The notes beneath the pieces are model-generated. The model saw only the letters and a program-made list of their open reading frames with translations. It made no database searches and was not told where the DNA came from. DNA of 64,000 bases from Rheum nobile (taxonomy: Eukaryota > Streptophyta > Magnoliopsida > Caryophyllales > Polygonaceae): contig WOAB01000233.1 in assembly GCA_027886185.1 (NCBI GenBank), positions 62,001 through 126,000 of the forward strand. The letters are read 5' to 3'. The translations under genes were made by a program, and so were the position numbers. Below, piece by piece: positions 1 to 11,159 of this stretch; within the stretch, counting starts at the first letter, position 1, and each line of letters starts with the position of its first letter.

Positions 1-1030
1 AACAACTTGAGGCAAGTCTACTAATGTGCAGTATAGGACAAATGACACCAGCCAATCATGCAAGAAAAATAAAAGGTTGATCAGTGTAATGAAAGACTAT
101 GCAAGGGTTCAAACAAAATGGTTCTTGTGATTGTATTCAGTTACTATCAGTATCTCTCGAATAAAAACCGATTGGCGATATATAACCCATATACTCTCAC
201 TGAAACGAAGGATGGACAAAAGAGATATGCACCAAGAGAATACCCGAATGAATGTGGGTATTATGGGAAGAAGATATGATTTGTTTGAGAACGTTTTAAA
301 TTACACACAACATATATAAAACTCCATTGAATAATTGGGCCCGACCAACCTTACCGCATAATGCGAATCCAGATTGGAGAGACGACCCGCTTAAGCTGGA
401 GCACGAGCGGTTTCTAAGTTGTACTTCTCGCTCAAATTTTATAAATTATGTGCTCGCAACACTTATCTTATTTAATTTCAACACATCATAATTATTCTAA
501 AAGCTTTTAACACAATCTCGAATACAACGAGAACAATACAAGGTGACATTACGTCCAACCCAATTGCACTAGCAAGGTACCTAAACACATCTTATCCTTA
601 ACGGGTGGATAAGAAGCAATGGTCAGGACCTTAAAAGTATTAGGGAATTATTCCGACTAATACCGAGTTATAAAGAGATCATTATGTCTCGCAAGGTCAT
701 AACATCTCTGACACACATGACTATTGAAGTCCATACTTAATTACTATAAAGTCCACACATAACAAACAAAGTCCACACACAATACTGTCATTACGACGAT
801 AACAACAATAATGATATATACCTACATATACTATATATATCAATTATAACTATCATCCTAGATACAAAATTATTTAAAGCACACAAGTGTTCCTAAACAT
901 TAATTAGGTTTTAAAAATTACCCAAATAATTAACATTTATTTTAATAGTCAAAAGAATAACTGAAATGACAAGAGCGAACCACCACTTGCCTTGAATCAC
1001 GAAGAAGGTTGAACAGTGTATCGGAGATGA
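1..1030 (-). repeat. Diverged LTR related to the Tekay-type LTR
   Basis: Read on the minus strand, this stretch is collinear with the second half of the LTR at 30559-32929. Shared blocks include GACACCAGCCAA at about 48, AATGAAAGACTA at about 87, GCGAATCCAGATTGGA at about 362, CACTTATCTTATTTAATT at about 459 and the GAGCGAACC/CCACTTGCCTT block at 973-993. Spacing between blocks is kept to within a few bases over about 940 bp, but many substitutions and short indels separate the two. It is therefore an old relative rather than a recent copy. The 3' end of the LTR lies off the left edge of the window. No gene is present. Confidence 0.7.
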
Positions 1031-2544
1031 TTGCTTTCGAAAAGCAAATTGGCTCCTTGCTTAATCTTCGTTCCAAAAGAATTTTTGAGACGTACCCAAA
1101 CACACACAATAAATAAATTATAATTAGGTAATTTATTTAATATCCAAATTTGAAGGATACAATGTCTCGGTTCCTAATTGAATTTTATTTATCTCATAAA
1201 CAAATCAATTTTAAGGTTTTTTGATTAAACGATTATTTATACGATTAAAAAACAATTAGTCATATATTCTAAATAATCATATCATAAATAAATTAATCTC
1301 ATAATTTATTTATAAGGCTAAAAATTTCAACTCAACATATTATCTAGATGAAAAGTTGTAAATTAACCATTCATAATATAAGATAATACCCAAAATAATT
1401 ATAATTAATTTAATTTTAATATTTATAAAATTAAATTAATCCCAACTAATTATATAGTAATCTAGATTAATTTAATTAACCTAGATTAAGGCAAATAAAA
1501 AAATAAAAAAATCGAAATCAGATAATCCCGATTTTACCAAAACAGGACGCGGTGGTAGGCGGCGATTTCCGGCGAAATTGGAGGTCTGTCAGCGGAGGTA
1601 CGGTGGCGGAGAGTGAGGGCTTTTGAATTATACTTGAAGACGAAGCCAATGGTGTAGACAATTGCAATGAAGAAGCTTCAACAAGAACGAATTTTAGCCA
1701 ATAACAGATGTGTCGGATTTTAGGGTTCGTGAAGAAGATCGATTATATTGGATGCCTAAATGACATCGGTTTGGGGAGTATTTATAGGAGTTTGATTGCC
1801 CATAACATTCTCTACACAATCGTGACAGATTTGGGCAAATACGATCCTGAATCGAATCCAATTTCGCCAAAAACGTGAATGACTCGTTCGAAATATTTCT
1901 TGCCTTCCGTGGAGATATTCGATCTTATCCGGGCACGATTCTTTCCGATTCCACAACGATTATATGCGTCAAGATATACTCTACAAATCCCACAATTTAA
2001 TTGGGCCAATCGGATTCAAAATCGAGCCCCATTCGCCATTGAAGAGGAGCTTGTCGCGCGCCATGGTTGTTGGAGGAAGAAGATGACTTTTTCCACTATT
2101 TACAATCGGCTCCCCTTTATTTGGCCTATTTGCATATTTTTGCCCACATTTCTTAAGTTGTGGCAAAAGTGCCCTTATTTCACTTTTCAAAAATTCTAAA
2201 AATTACCCAAACCTATTTATTTTAATATTCTAAGTTTATAAAAAAAAAATTATCCAAAATTAATATTTAGAAAAATTAACTTAGGTTAAAAAGCTTAAAT
2301 TACCCTTTCTTATAATTTTAACCATACTTAAACCCTTTTTTAACACTTGCTAAATTTGGTTCAAATATTTCTAAGTTAAAATTGATAAGTTGATTTAAAC
2401 TATAATTAACATAAGGTTAATCATAATTTAGAACATTCAAGACTTAAAGAGATAACATACTTATGATATTTATTATTTTATCCCTTCATGGATACACTCA
2501 TACACATAATACTTCGTATATCCTTTATTATTATATTTAAAATT
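1031..2544. other. AT-rich stretch without a recognisable gene
   Basis: No coding family is recognised. If the LTR on the left continues, its 5' half would fall here. A weak match on the minus strand (the TTTTGCCAC...CTTAAG words near 2150-2170, resembling TTTTACCACTTAAGG in the Tekay LTR) supports that only loosely. A less AT-rich island lies at 1545-2100, with a TATA-like GTATTTATAGG at about 1778 on the + strand. The rest is low-complexity AT sequence. Confidence 0.3.
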
Positions 2545-3867
2545 CTAAACTACATTTAGTATTGCCCATCTTCTTATATATTTTATTCTGTTTTCAAGGG
2601 TATCTCTAGAATTGTACATTTCTTTCCATTCCAGATATCCATCACTAATTTCTTCGTTTATGGGTGTAGGGAGTTTATCAAAGAGCATTTGAAGATTAGT
2701 TAGATTATCTCCTATTTTGTAATAGTATTGTTCAAATTCCGAGATATAATTATCAAGATATTTCATGTTGCATATTTCGAGTGTGTTAAGTTTTTTTTGT
2801 CATTCAATAAGTTTTTTATCCTTTTCATCTCTTTCTCCTATAAAAGCTTCTTCTATTGCTTGGCAAAGCATTCTAAACATCATAGTAGGGGACTCACTTG
2901 CTCTTAATCATTCTTTTGCAGTCTCTTCTATCCCTTCGTACCAATGGGCAACTATCCCATACAAACTATGCTCAATATAATTCAAGAAATTAGATGCTCC
3001 CCATTTTGTGTTCATATTTAAGACACTCATCATGCTCTTCTTCCAGAAATCTAAAACATCTTCTCTATTTCTCAAGTTGTCTAGGTTCAATTTATAACCA
3101 CTCTCACTGATAGGTTCTAAAGAAATTTCTTTTTTATTAGATCTATAGTTGGGCATAATTCTTACCCCGAATTTAGTAGATTTTTCTAGAAGTCCTTTGG
3201 GTTTCATATTAGGCCTTTGATAACTAGTAGAACCTTCATCTGCCTTTCTGTAATAAGATCTTTTAGCTTCATTGATCTCCTCTAGTGACAAGGGTGTCAT
3301 ATCTTCTTCCATCTCATTAACGTCTAATGTCATTTTACCTATCTTCTTGTCTAGGCACCTCTTAACTCCCTCTAATGGAATGTTATCCATATTTGTTTAC
3401 TTTATTAATCCCATTTATTGATACATTTCTTCATCCTCTGTATTTTAATCAGATTCTTCATTGCTAATAATGATTTGTTCTTTCATTATTTTATCTGATG
3501 ATTAGGGGCTATTCTTTGCTTTCTGATTCACTCTCTAGTTTTTTTTCTTTATAGATTCAGGATTTATGCTAGGTACAACGAAGGTTTTTTTTTGTGGATT
3601 TTGATTCTGAAAAGGGTATTGATGTAGAAAGGAAGTTGTCTTTTTAGGTTTAATCGCAATAGGATTTGCTCTTAGGAGACGAATTTCGTTGGTAATGGCA
3701 ATCACAAAGTTTTTGTTTTCCTCTTTTAGTACTAATATAAAAGAACCAAGTTCTTCCATGTACTTTTTAATGTCTCTATTTAATTTAAATAGTTCGGTTT
3801 TTAGCTCTTCAACTGCATCAACTAGAGTGTTCAGTACCGCTTCATAGTGATTTTGACCAGATTTCAA
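2545..3867 (-). pseudogene. Endogenous pararetrovirus (Caulimoviridae-like) coat-protein region, broken
   Basis: One minus-strand frame can be followed from 3867 to 2545. Its first part (3867-3535) is a Lys/Glu-rich, probably coiled-coil segment. The second (3390-2908) is a charged segment leading into the helical region with the words FWKKSM and GIVAHWYEG. The third (2766-2545) contains the YISEFEQYYYKIGDN and FDKLP words. This order and these words look like the capsid region of caulimovirids of the solendovirus/cavemovirus kind; that assignment rests on family knowledge and no search was run. The frame is broken by TGA at 2908-2910 and 2800-2802, by TAG at 3535-3537 and by at least one more stop near 3502. 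No movement protein, protease or reverse transcriptase follows in the window, so this is a truncated, inactive relic. Confidence 0.55.
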
Positions 3868-3969
3868 ATGTTTAATATGAGGGGCTCCTTTATTTGGACA
3901 AATTTTTGAAATCTCCAGTTTTAGTTTAATTGTAACAGGTAAAACTTACTACTACAATAATAAAACTTG

Positions 3970-3981
3970 ACTCTGATACCA
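3970..3981 (-). promoter_or_regulatory. tRNA-Met primer-binding-site-like sequence of the pararetrovirus relic
   Basis: On the minus strand the bases read TGGTATCAGAGT, 11 of 12 matching the complement of the plant initiator tRNA-Met 3' end. It lies about 100 bases upstream of the broken coat-protein frame, where a caulimovirid genome begins. A Ty3/gypsy leader would look the same, but no LTR ends next to it. Confidence 0.5.
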
Positions 3982-4423
3982 AATCTAATAGGACCTTCTT
4001 AATGCAGGGGTAAAATTTTAAACTTTTCGAAACTTATCTTTTTAGACCTTAATTATGTAAAAGTAAAGGGAAACAAGACTAGAATATCACAAACAAAAGG
4101 GTACAAAGAGTAAATAAGTGTGCCTAGTTTGGGAATAACTTTTAAAGTAAGCATATACCAAGAATAAGTTTATTTCTTATGCTTACCAAGGTTTATGTGT
4201 TAAGGAAATAAAATAATTACTAATAATTAAAAATATTAATAATTAAGTATACAATTAATATTGTAATTTTAGACAAAAGTAATTAGAAATGTAATCACTT
4301 GATGATATCTTAATAATAAGCCATATCAATCTATTTCATTCATCATATAAATTTTAAAATTATAATCAATTATTTCATTCAATGTTACTAATATTCCATA
4401 AATATATTATATCATAGTAAATA
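3982..4423. other. AT-rich spacer, no gene seen
   Basis: Very AT-rich DNA with scattered homopolymer runs. No open frame of note, no terminal repeats and no structural RNA signal were found. Confidence 0.5.
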
Positions 4424-5411
4424 CTAGTTTAATTTCCGTGTCGTGCACGAGGTTTGGGTGAATTTTATATTGATATTCTTTTCAATTATTCAACATATAT
4501 CGACTTCACATTTAAAAAAAGTTAACAAAATAAAAAAAATCTAATTAGTGATAATGTAAATGAAATTAAGATAAGTACGATAATATAAAGAATTATCTAC
4601 TAATACTTAATTAGTAAAGATCAATGTGATTTTATACATACGTAATATGTTGAATTAGGTCTTATACTTAGAAATAAATGAATAAAAAAAATAAAATGTG
4701 ATTAATTAAATGAAAAAACTAAAAGTGAATATTCAAAAAGTACCCAATATATTCTATCTATTATGGAAATCATGATCAAATGTGAATAATCTATATGTTG
4801 AAAAGAAAATCATGATCATATCTAAAATATTTTATATAATAATAATAGAAAGAAAATATAGTTTAGTGATGTAACACGATGTGGAGTAGACATGTGAAAA
4901 TAAATGACGTAGCGCAATGCCAAAACGATAAGTGGTTTTAGCTAGATTTTACTTTAGTATTATATATTAGAATAGACATCAAAGATTCAAACCAATCATA
5001 TAAATGAGTAACCATGTAAATTTAGAAATATAAAGATGTGACAAATTAGTTAAAATATATGATAATGTGTAGTCCCTTAAAAATTATTCAAATTAATTTT
5101 GAAATAACATTGGTCCACAAACAATAAATATCTACTTAAATTTTTTGAGATATTTGAATACTATTAATTAAAGCAACATTTAAATTATCATAGTATATAT
5201 AATATATCATTTAGGTGAGATATTTATGATTAGATTGAATTTTAAATCTAAAAAAAATAAAAATGAATTTTGATTTTTATATTTTATCGATAAAAAATAT
5301 ATTAATTTTACATAAAACGCATGAATTTTGATATGGATTTACATGTGATAGTTTTAATGAGGGGATGTCATGTGGTATATTTAGGTTCTAGTTTAGTATA
5401 TATGTAATAGA
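4424..5411 (-). mobile_element. Short non-autonomous Helitron relic(s)
   Basis: On the minus strand the left edge shows a Helitron-type 3' end: an imperfect hairpin around CGTG-CACGA-CACG at about 4437-4451, then AAATTAAA and CTAG followed by T (4424-4427). Two Helitron-type 5' ends, each starting TC after an A, face it on the same strand. One is at 4976 (TCTATTCTAATATATAATAC) and one at 5411 (TCTATTACATATATACTAAA). The 5411 end is closely similar to the one at 15311, including a CCACATGACA word about 35 bases in. The interior is AT-rich and non-coding. Helitrons make no target duplication, so the boundaries rest on the termini alone. Confidence 0.45.
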
Positions 5412-5838
5412 TTTTTAAATAGAAGAAATGAATTCAACCTTGAGAGCATGGTAGGAATAAGAACCAAAAACCCAAAACACCAAAATTAATTATCATATCT
5501 AAATGTAAAAAGAGCCAAAACTAAACGGCACCAAAGAGACAAATACATGCTCACGATTGCAATGGTGCTGCTATAAACTTTCTGCAGTTCACGATTTTAG
5601 GGAGTCTAACACGTTGAAAAAGCATTTCTAATCAGAATATAATATTGAAAAACGTATCCTAACAATATAATGAAAATATAATACCGAATAAAAAACAATC
5701 TAAAAATATATAAATGATCTTGATGAATATATATAATATTCTCATAATATTTTCTTTCCTAATAAGTTATTCATCTGTATTGCATAATGTTTTGAGTACA
5801 ACTCTACTGACCATTGAATTCTAGTGCGGAGTGTTTAC
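5412..5838. other. AT-rich flank of the CRM element, no gene seen
   Basis: Low-complexity AT sequence. It ends with the target site into which the gypsy element at 5844 was inserted. Confidence 0.5.
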
Positions 5839-5843
5839 ATTTA

Positions 5844-6642
5844 TGATGTGACCCAGTCCCCTATGTCTGCTACAGAGGAGGAAGACGCCATGCGACTCCC
5901 ACCTACATGCCCGATCACCCGGTCCAGAGCGAAGCGTGTCCAAGCCGCGACACAATCTTTAGTGACCAGACTTGTAGCCAGTCACAACCAGATCACTACA
6001 GCGCCCGAGCTTCCGTGTCTCATCAGTATAGCCGTGACTGACTCATCTACAGCGACATCGAGCCAGATTGATACATTACTTGTGTAGTACATTTTTAGAC
6101 ATTATTTCTATTTTCAGTAGCTGCTATTTCTGGGTGGTTTCCGTTTATGTTAAATGGGCCGCTAGAATTAGTAACTAGAGGGTCTGGCCCATTAGGTCAC
6201 CTCTCTAGTATAAATACTCTCTTTTGTCTTGTTTTCTAATTACGTCGAAATAGAGCTTTGTTTTCCAGTCGAGTAATCTCCTGCAAACTCGGGCCCTGAC
6301 GTCACAAAGTTAACGCGTTCCTAGTCGAATTATCCTGGCGTGTTAACTCGGTTACCAATCTATCCAGTTACGATCCGTAAACCCGAGACAAGAACTAACC
6401 CTAGTTCTTGCCTCCCCACCAAACACAAAACCTAATTCCGCCTCCTCTCCACCAACACCACTACCGCCGCTGCCCACCGATCTCCAACCACCACAACACC
6501 ACCACTCCACCACGCGTTCCACCTCAGTCCGCCACATCCGAATCCACATTCAACCCTTCCGACGAGTTGGTTCACCCCAATACGCATTCAATCGATCCCG
6601 TGATAGCGAATCGTGGTCTTTCCATCGGACAAGGTCACATCA
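5844..6642 (+). repeat. 5' LTR of the CRM-type element
   Basis: This 799-bp direct repeat of 13282-14080 starts TGATGTGACC and ends GGTCACATCA. A TATA box (TATAAATA, 6209-6216) lies mid-LTR and is a likely start of the genomic transcript. The first part also encodes the polyprotein tail when it occurs as the 3' LTR; in this 5' copy that reading is just repeat sequence, not a gene. Confidence 0.92.
6209..6216 (+). promoter_or_regulatory. TATA box of the CRM-type LTR
   Basis: TATAAATA sits in CTCTCTAGTATAAATACTCTC, conserved in both LTRs (the second copy is at 13647-13654). It is a canonical plant core promoter, placed upstream of the probable R region. Confidence 0.7.
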
Positions 6643-6644
6643 AC

Positions 6645-6657
6645 TGGCATCAGAGCC
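6645..6657 (+). promoter_or_regulatory. Primer-binding site (tRNA-Met type)
   Basis: TGGCATCAGAGCC begins two bases after the 5' LTR. It differs from the usual plant TGGTATCAGAGC by one base, so priming by initiator tRNA-Met is expected. Confidence 0.8.
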
Positions 6658-7811
6658 TTCGAATTGCGTAAGTCGTTCCAACTCTTCATCCAAATCACTC
6701 CTTCGCTTCCTTAAATCAATTCCTGCATATCAAAGAAAACCCTAGATCTTGTTCTAGGAACCAATTTTTTTTCCTTGCATTTAGATCTGAAAAACCCAAA
6801 AGAAAACCCTAGGTTTGGTGGTTGAGAAATTCAATCATCATCAAAACCCCAAAAAAAACAAAAACAAATCTTCATAACCGAACCTTGCTCACATAAATTT
6901 TCTGCAATTTCTTGTGTATTTTGCTTGGTTTTGGATTGTGTTTAGGGTAGATACGCTTGCATATAGGCTTAGATAGTTCATTGCGACTTTGTTTTCCTTG
7001 TGTGTGCCAAAACTCTACACATTCGCAATCCCCTTTCTCTTCAAACTTGAATCACTGCACCATAATTTTTTTTATTTTGATTTGATGCACTGTGTTCGTA
7101 ATTTGCTGAAGTTGCTGTTCGTTTTTGTTGTTTTCTGTGATGAACTTGTTGTTCGTTGTTCGTGCTGATTTCCATGTCTTCCAATTGCTGGCTGCTGACT
7201 CACACGTACAAAACTCCAATTTGCTGTTCGTGAATTGTCTTGTTCGTTGTTTGCAATTTGCTCTTGCGTTGTGGCATAATTCTTCACGGCAGCTTAATCA
7301 TCAAACCCTATCCTTCATCAAAAAAAAGAGGGGGGTTGTTTGCTAAAAAAAAAAAGAAAAAAAAAGAGCTGTTCGTTTAAAAAAAAAACGAGAGTGAATT
7401 TCGAGACCACACAAGCCAAAATAAGGCAAGTGCGTCTCTTAGTAGTGCAGGAAGGGAGAACCCGGTCTTGATTCCGACACCTTTAACCCCGCTTTCGCAG
7501 TGATTCATTTACCGTCTTTTATATCTCTCACTGTCTGGGTTGCATATCTTGGTTGACTGTGTTGTGCTTACTTCTGTTCTTATATCCTTGCATATCTACT
7601 TTCAACATTTTCTTTGCTGAGCATTGCCTGGATTTTGTTGATTGTTGTGTGAGTTGCCGTAAGCCTCCTCGTAACCGCCCTCACGGCCAGCCAGAGTAGT
7701 TCCCGAGTGATTGTTTGTTGAGTTCGGTTCTACTTACCTTTTTGTTGATCCTCTGTTGCTGTTGTTGTTCGCTTTGATCCTATGGTTTGCCATTTCTTGC
7801 TTTCAGGTACA
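6658..7811 (+). other. Untranslated leader of the CRM-type element
   Basis: This non-coding leader lies between the primer site and the gag start. It contains GTTCG-rich words (TTGCTGTTCG and variants, 7090-7270) and A-rich runs at 7320-7390. No upstream gene is supported. The ATG at 7782 is in frame with gag, but the ATG at 7812 (ACAATGTCAGG) begins the hydrophilic Gag N-terminus and is the more likely start. Confidence 0.6.
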
Positions 7812-10800
7812 ATGTCAGGCGAAGATATCACCCAAGACACTGGCACGGAGACTGCTGCACAGAAAATGCTCCGAGAGATGCATGCTACCAACCAAGCATT
7901 GGCCGCGCAGTTCGCCGAATTCCAGCGTAAGATGCTGGATATTGTCGCTCGTCAACAATCGACCACGGTCCCTACGCTGGTGTCTGCTTCGGATCCGCCG
8001 CTTGTTCCGACTCCTCCAGTAGCTTCTGCTCCGGAACAAATACAGGCTGATGAGTTAGGCGCCCTCGCCCTGGCAAAGGCGAAGGGAAAAGCTGCAATGC
8101 TTCCTTCCACATCGGATGTCGGGCAACTGAAACACCTAGACTCGCAGCAAGGAAGCATTGTGGATCAGCAGCATTGTCGACAACGCAGGTCTGCGCAGGT
8201 TGTCATCCAGGAAGAGAACCCTGCAGCTGCAGATGCTGAGAGTTTCCAGGAGGAACAAGAGGACGATCAGGTTCATTCCAGTGGTCGCCAGAGACAAGGC
8301 CGCTCAAACCTACAGCGGTCTGGTTCACACCTACAGCAGCGTCAACGGCAAACCAATTCTGTGCCGTTTGATATTGATGCTTACCAGGATCACCAGAGTG
8401 AACGGACTCCTCTTTATTCTGATGAGAAGGATGAGTTCGATGAGTACGATCTTGAGGAGGACGAGGGTCAGTTTGGGTATGCTGTTGGTTTCCACCCACC
8501 CCTACAAGACCCCCCCTGAGCTACAACATCACTCTACCAGCTATGTTCTCCCCGCTTGCCTCAAAATCAGGAGGCTTATTGGAATGCAGTTCAGCCAGGG
8601 CGCCAACCACATGCACGACAGCCTCAACGCCCCGCTGCAGCACTACAGCATCCGCGACATCCTGCACGTGTTCCATAACAGTATGGCGCTCGTCAATTCG
8701 AGCCCAGGGCGGACCCTGCAGCTCGGTTTCCTGACCGCCAAGGTCAACCACAAGCACACCGCTGCGACGTGAAGGTAAAAATTAAGAAATTTCATGGCTT
8801 ATATGATCCTTCTGTCTTTTTTGAGTGGGTGCAGAACACAGAGCACGTGTTGCACCATTTGACTGTCCCTGAGTATGAGAAGGTCAATCTCGTGACTCTG
8901 CACTTTGAGGATGCTGCACAGACGTGGTGGCAACGTATCACGCAACAGCATTACCGGATGGGTTGGGCACCCATTACTGAGTGGCATCAGCTTGTGCACA
9001 TCATGACTCGAAAGTATGTACCTTCCACTTACAAGGAGCAGATGCATATCGATATTGCTCGTGCGCGACAGGGGACAGATTCCCCTCAGGAGTTCTTCGC
9101 CCGCTTGGAGGACATGTACTTCAAGGCTGGCGCGAGTGTGGCTCCCAGTACTTTGAGGACGAGGTTTATCACTGGGCTGAACCAGCCTATCCAGGATCAG
9201 GTTGACGTCCTGCCCATTCGGGACCTCAACAATGTCGTGCATACTGCGCAAAAGCTCTACCTTCAGCACCAGCGCCAGAGAAAGAGATTGTGGCAGTCCA
9301 CGACTTCTTCCAGGTATGGTTCTAGACCCTTTCCTTCGGTTTCAGGCACTGACCCTATTTCTACATCTAGTGCCCCTAGACAGGACAAGAGAAGCACAGG
9401 TATTGCATCTGCTACAATGACGCCGAGAGCAGCCCCGTCTGCTCCTGCTCGCCGTCCGCCGCTACCGTCTACAGATCCCGCTCATCCTGACAGAGCACGA
9501 GATGTGGAGTGTTACAGGTGTGGAGGAAGAGGACATATCCAGATGAATTGTCCCAACGCCAAGAAGGTCCTCTTCTTCACCCAATCTGCCGGTTATGAGA
9601 GTTACGACGACGAGGATGACGCCGTCGAGACAGACCCTGCAGCTGTGTTTACAGCCGACGCTGAGGGCTGTGTGGTCAACACTTCTGACCACCATGACGA
9701 CCAGACCTACCACTCCGCTTTGGTCACACGACCCGTACTGAGCGTCAAGGAGGGTGACCTCGCTGCACAGAGGGAGAACTTGTTTCATGCTCGAGCCAAG
9801 CTTCAAAATGCTTCTCTGAGTGTGATCATTGATGGGGGATCTTACCGTAACTTAATCAACGAGAAGGTTGTCCGTCACTTCAACCTTCCAACCACTCCTC
9901 ACCCCACTCTCTATGGTCTACAGTGGATCTCAGACGGTTCAGGTAACACCGTATCACAGCAGTGTCTTATTTCATTTTCTATTGGTCCTTATAGCGATAC
10001 TGTGCTTTGTGATGTTACCGCCATGGACGCTACCCACTTGCTTCTGGGACGTCCATGGTTATATGATTGTTGCGTGCTTCACGACGGGTATTTGACCACT
10101 TACATGTTCAATTACCACGGGAGGCGTGTGACCCTCTTACCCATGAGTCCGCGGAAAATTTTGCAGGACCAGACCGAGCGCCAACGCCAGAGGGCAATCG
10201 AGGCCGCCAGAGCTCCGCCTGCAACGACACCAACCGGGGAAAACGCCAGAGGACAACTCGGCCGAGTCAGCGACCGAGTTGTGGCAGCAGACGGAAACTC
10301 AGCCACCAACTCGACCGAGTTATGGCCCGAGTCAGCGCAACAGTCAGAAACTCGGCTAGAAACTCGACCGAGTTCTGGCCCGAGTCATGACCCCAGCCGA
10401 CAACACGGTCAGCAACTCGGCCGAGTTGTTGACCGAGTCAGGGGCTATTCTGGCCCCTCGACCGCTTTCCCGTCTCTTCCTGCATCTTCGCCTTCTGTGT
10501 CATCTGGAAGGTCTTTTGCATCTACAGGTCAGTCTTCTACCCCTGGCATTACTTTACGCTTACCTTCTACAGGTTCGGAAGGCTTATCTTCTACCTCAGC
10601 TGCTTCTGCATCTACCTTGCGGGGCACTTGTGAACCCAGAGTTCTTCTGGCAAAACACAGGGCCCTCACACCGGCACTTCAAGGCAAGTCTGCTTGTTTC
10701 CTTCTTATCCCTCGCCTTTATGCCACTACTATGATAGAGCCCACACTTTCGCCTGCAATTTTGTCTGTTTTGCAGGAATTTAAGGATATCATGCCTGACG

Positions 10801-11159
10801 AGCTTCCACCAGGTCTGCCGCCAGTGCGTGGTATTGAGCACCAGATAGATTTCATCCCAGGCGCTTCTCTGCCGAACCGCGCTGCCTACAGAGCTTCTCC
10901 TGGGGAAACAAAGGAATTGCAGCGACATGTCCAAGATCTTTTGGACAAGGGTGTTGTGCGGGAAAGCTTGAGCCCCTGCACCGTTCCTGTGATTCTGGTG
11001 CCGAAGAAGGATGGGACTTGGAGGATGTGTGTGGACTGTCGCGCCATCAACCAGATCACCATCAAGTACCGCCATCCCATTCCGCGCCTCGATGATATGC
11101 TGGACGAGCTGCATGGAAGACGGCGTTTAAGACCAAGTACGGTCTCTATGAGTGGTTAG
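7812..11159 (+). pseudogene. Gag, protease and first part of reverse transcriptase of the CRM-type element
   Basis: One frame holds an N-terminal Gln-rich region and then the Gag domain (about 8769-9290, with QTWWQRI). A CCHC zinc knuckle follows (CYRCGGRGHIQMNC, about 9511-9552), then a retropepsin with the DGGS form of the active site (about 9829). Next come a long Ser/Pro/Arg-rich spacer (10160-10640) and the RT N-terminal half (KKDGTWRMCVDCR). Two in-frame stops break Gag: TGA at 8517-8519 and TAA at 8676-8678. Both are one C-to-T change away from a sense codon (CGA, CAA). Just after DELHG (about 11114-11117) a deletion of about 70 bases removes RT motif A with its first catalytic Asp and shifts the frame, so this part ends at 11159. 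The spacer DNA carries repeated ACTCGGCCGAGT-like words. Confidence 0.88.

Noticed and set aside
1768..1800. TATA-like GTTTGGGGAGTATTTATAGGAG similar to the Tekay LTR promoter
   Set aside because: It is on the opposite strand from the neighbouring LTR relic, so the likeness may be chance or a rearrangement. Not claimed as a promoter.
5824..6087. 87-codon frame at the left edge of the CRM element
   Set aside because: It is the polyprotein tail encoded by LTR sequence. In the 5' LTR it has no upstream pol, so it is not a gene.
7782..7811. Earlier ATG for Gag at 7782
   Set aside because: In frame, but it adds a hydrophobic stretch unlike Gag N-termini; the ATG at 7812 has better context.
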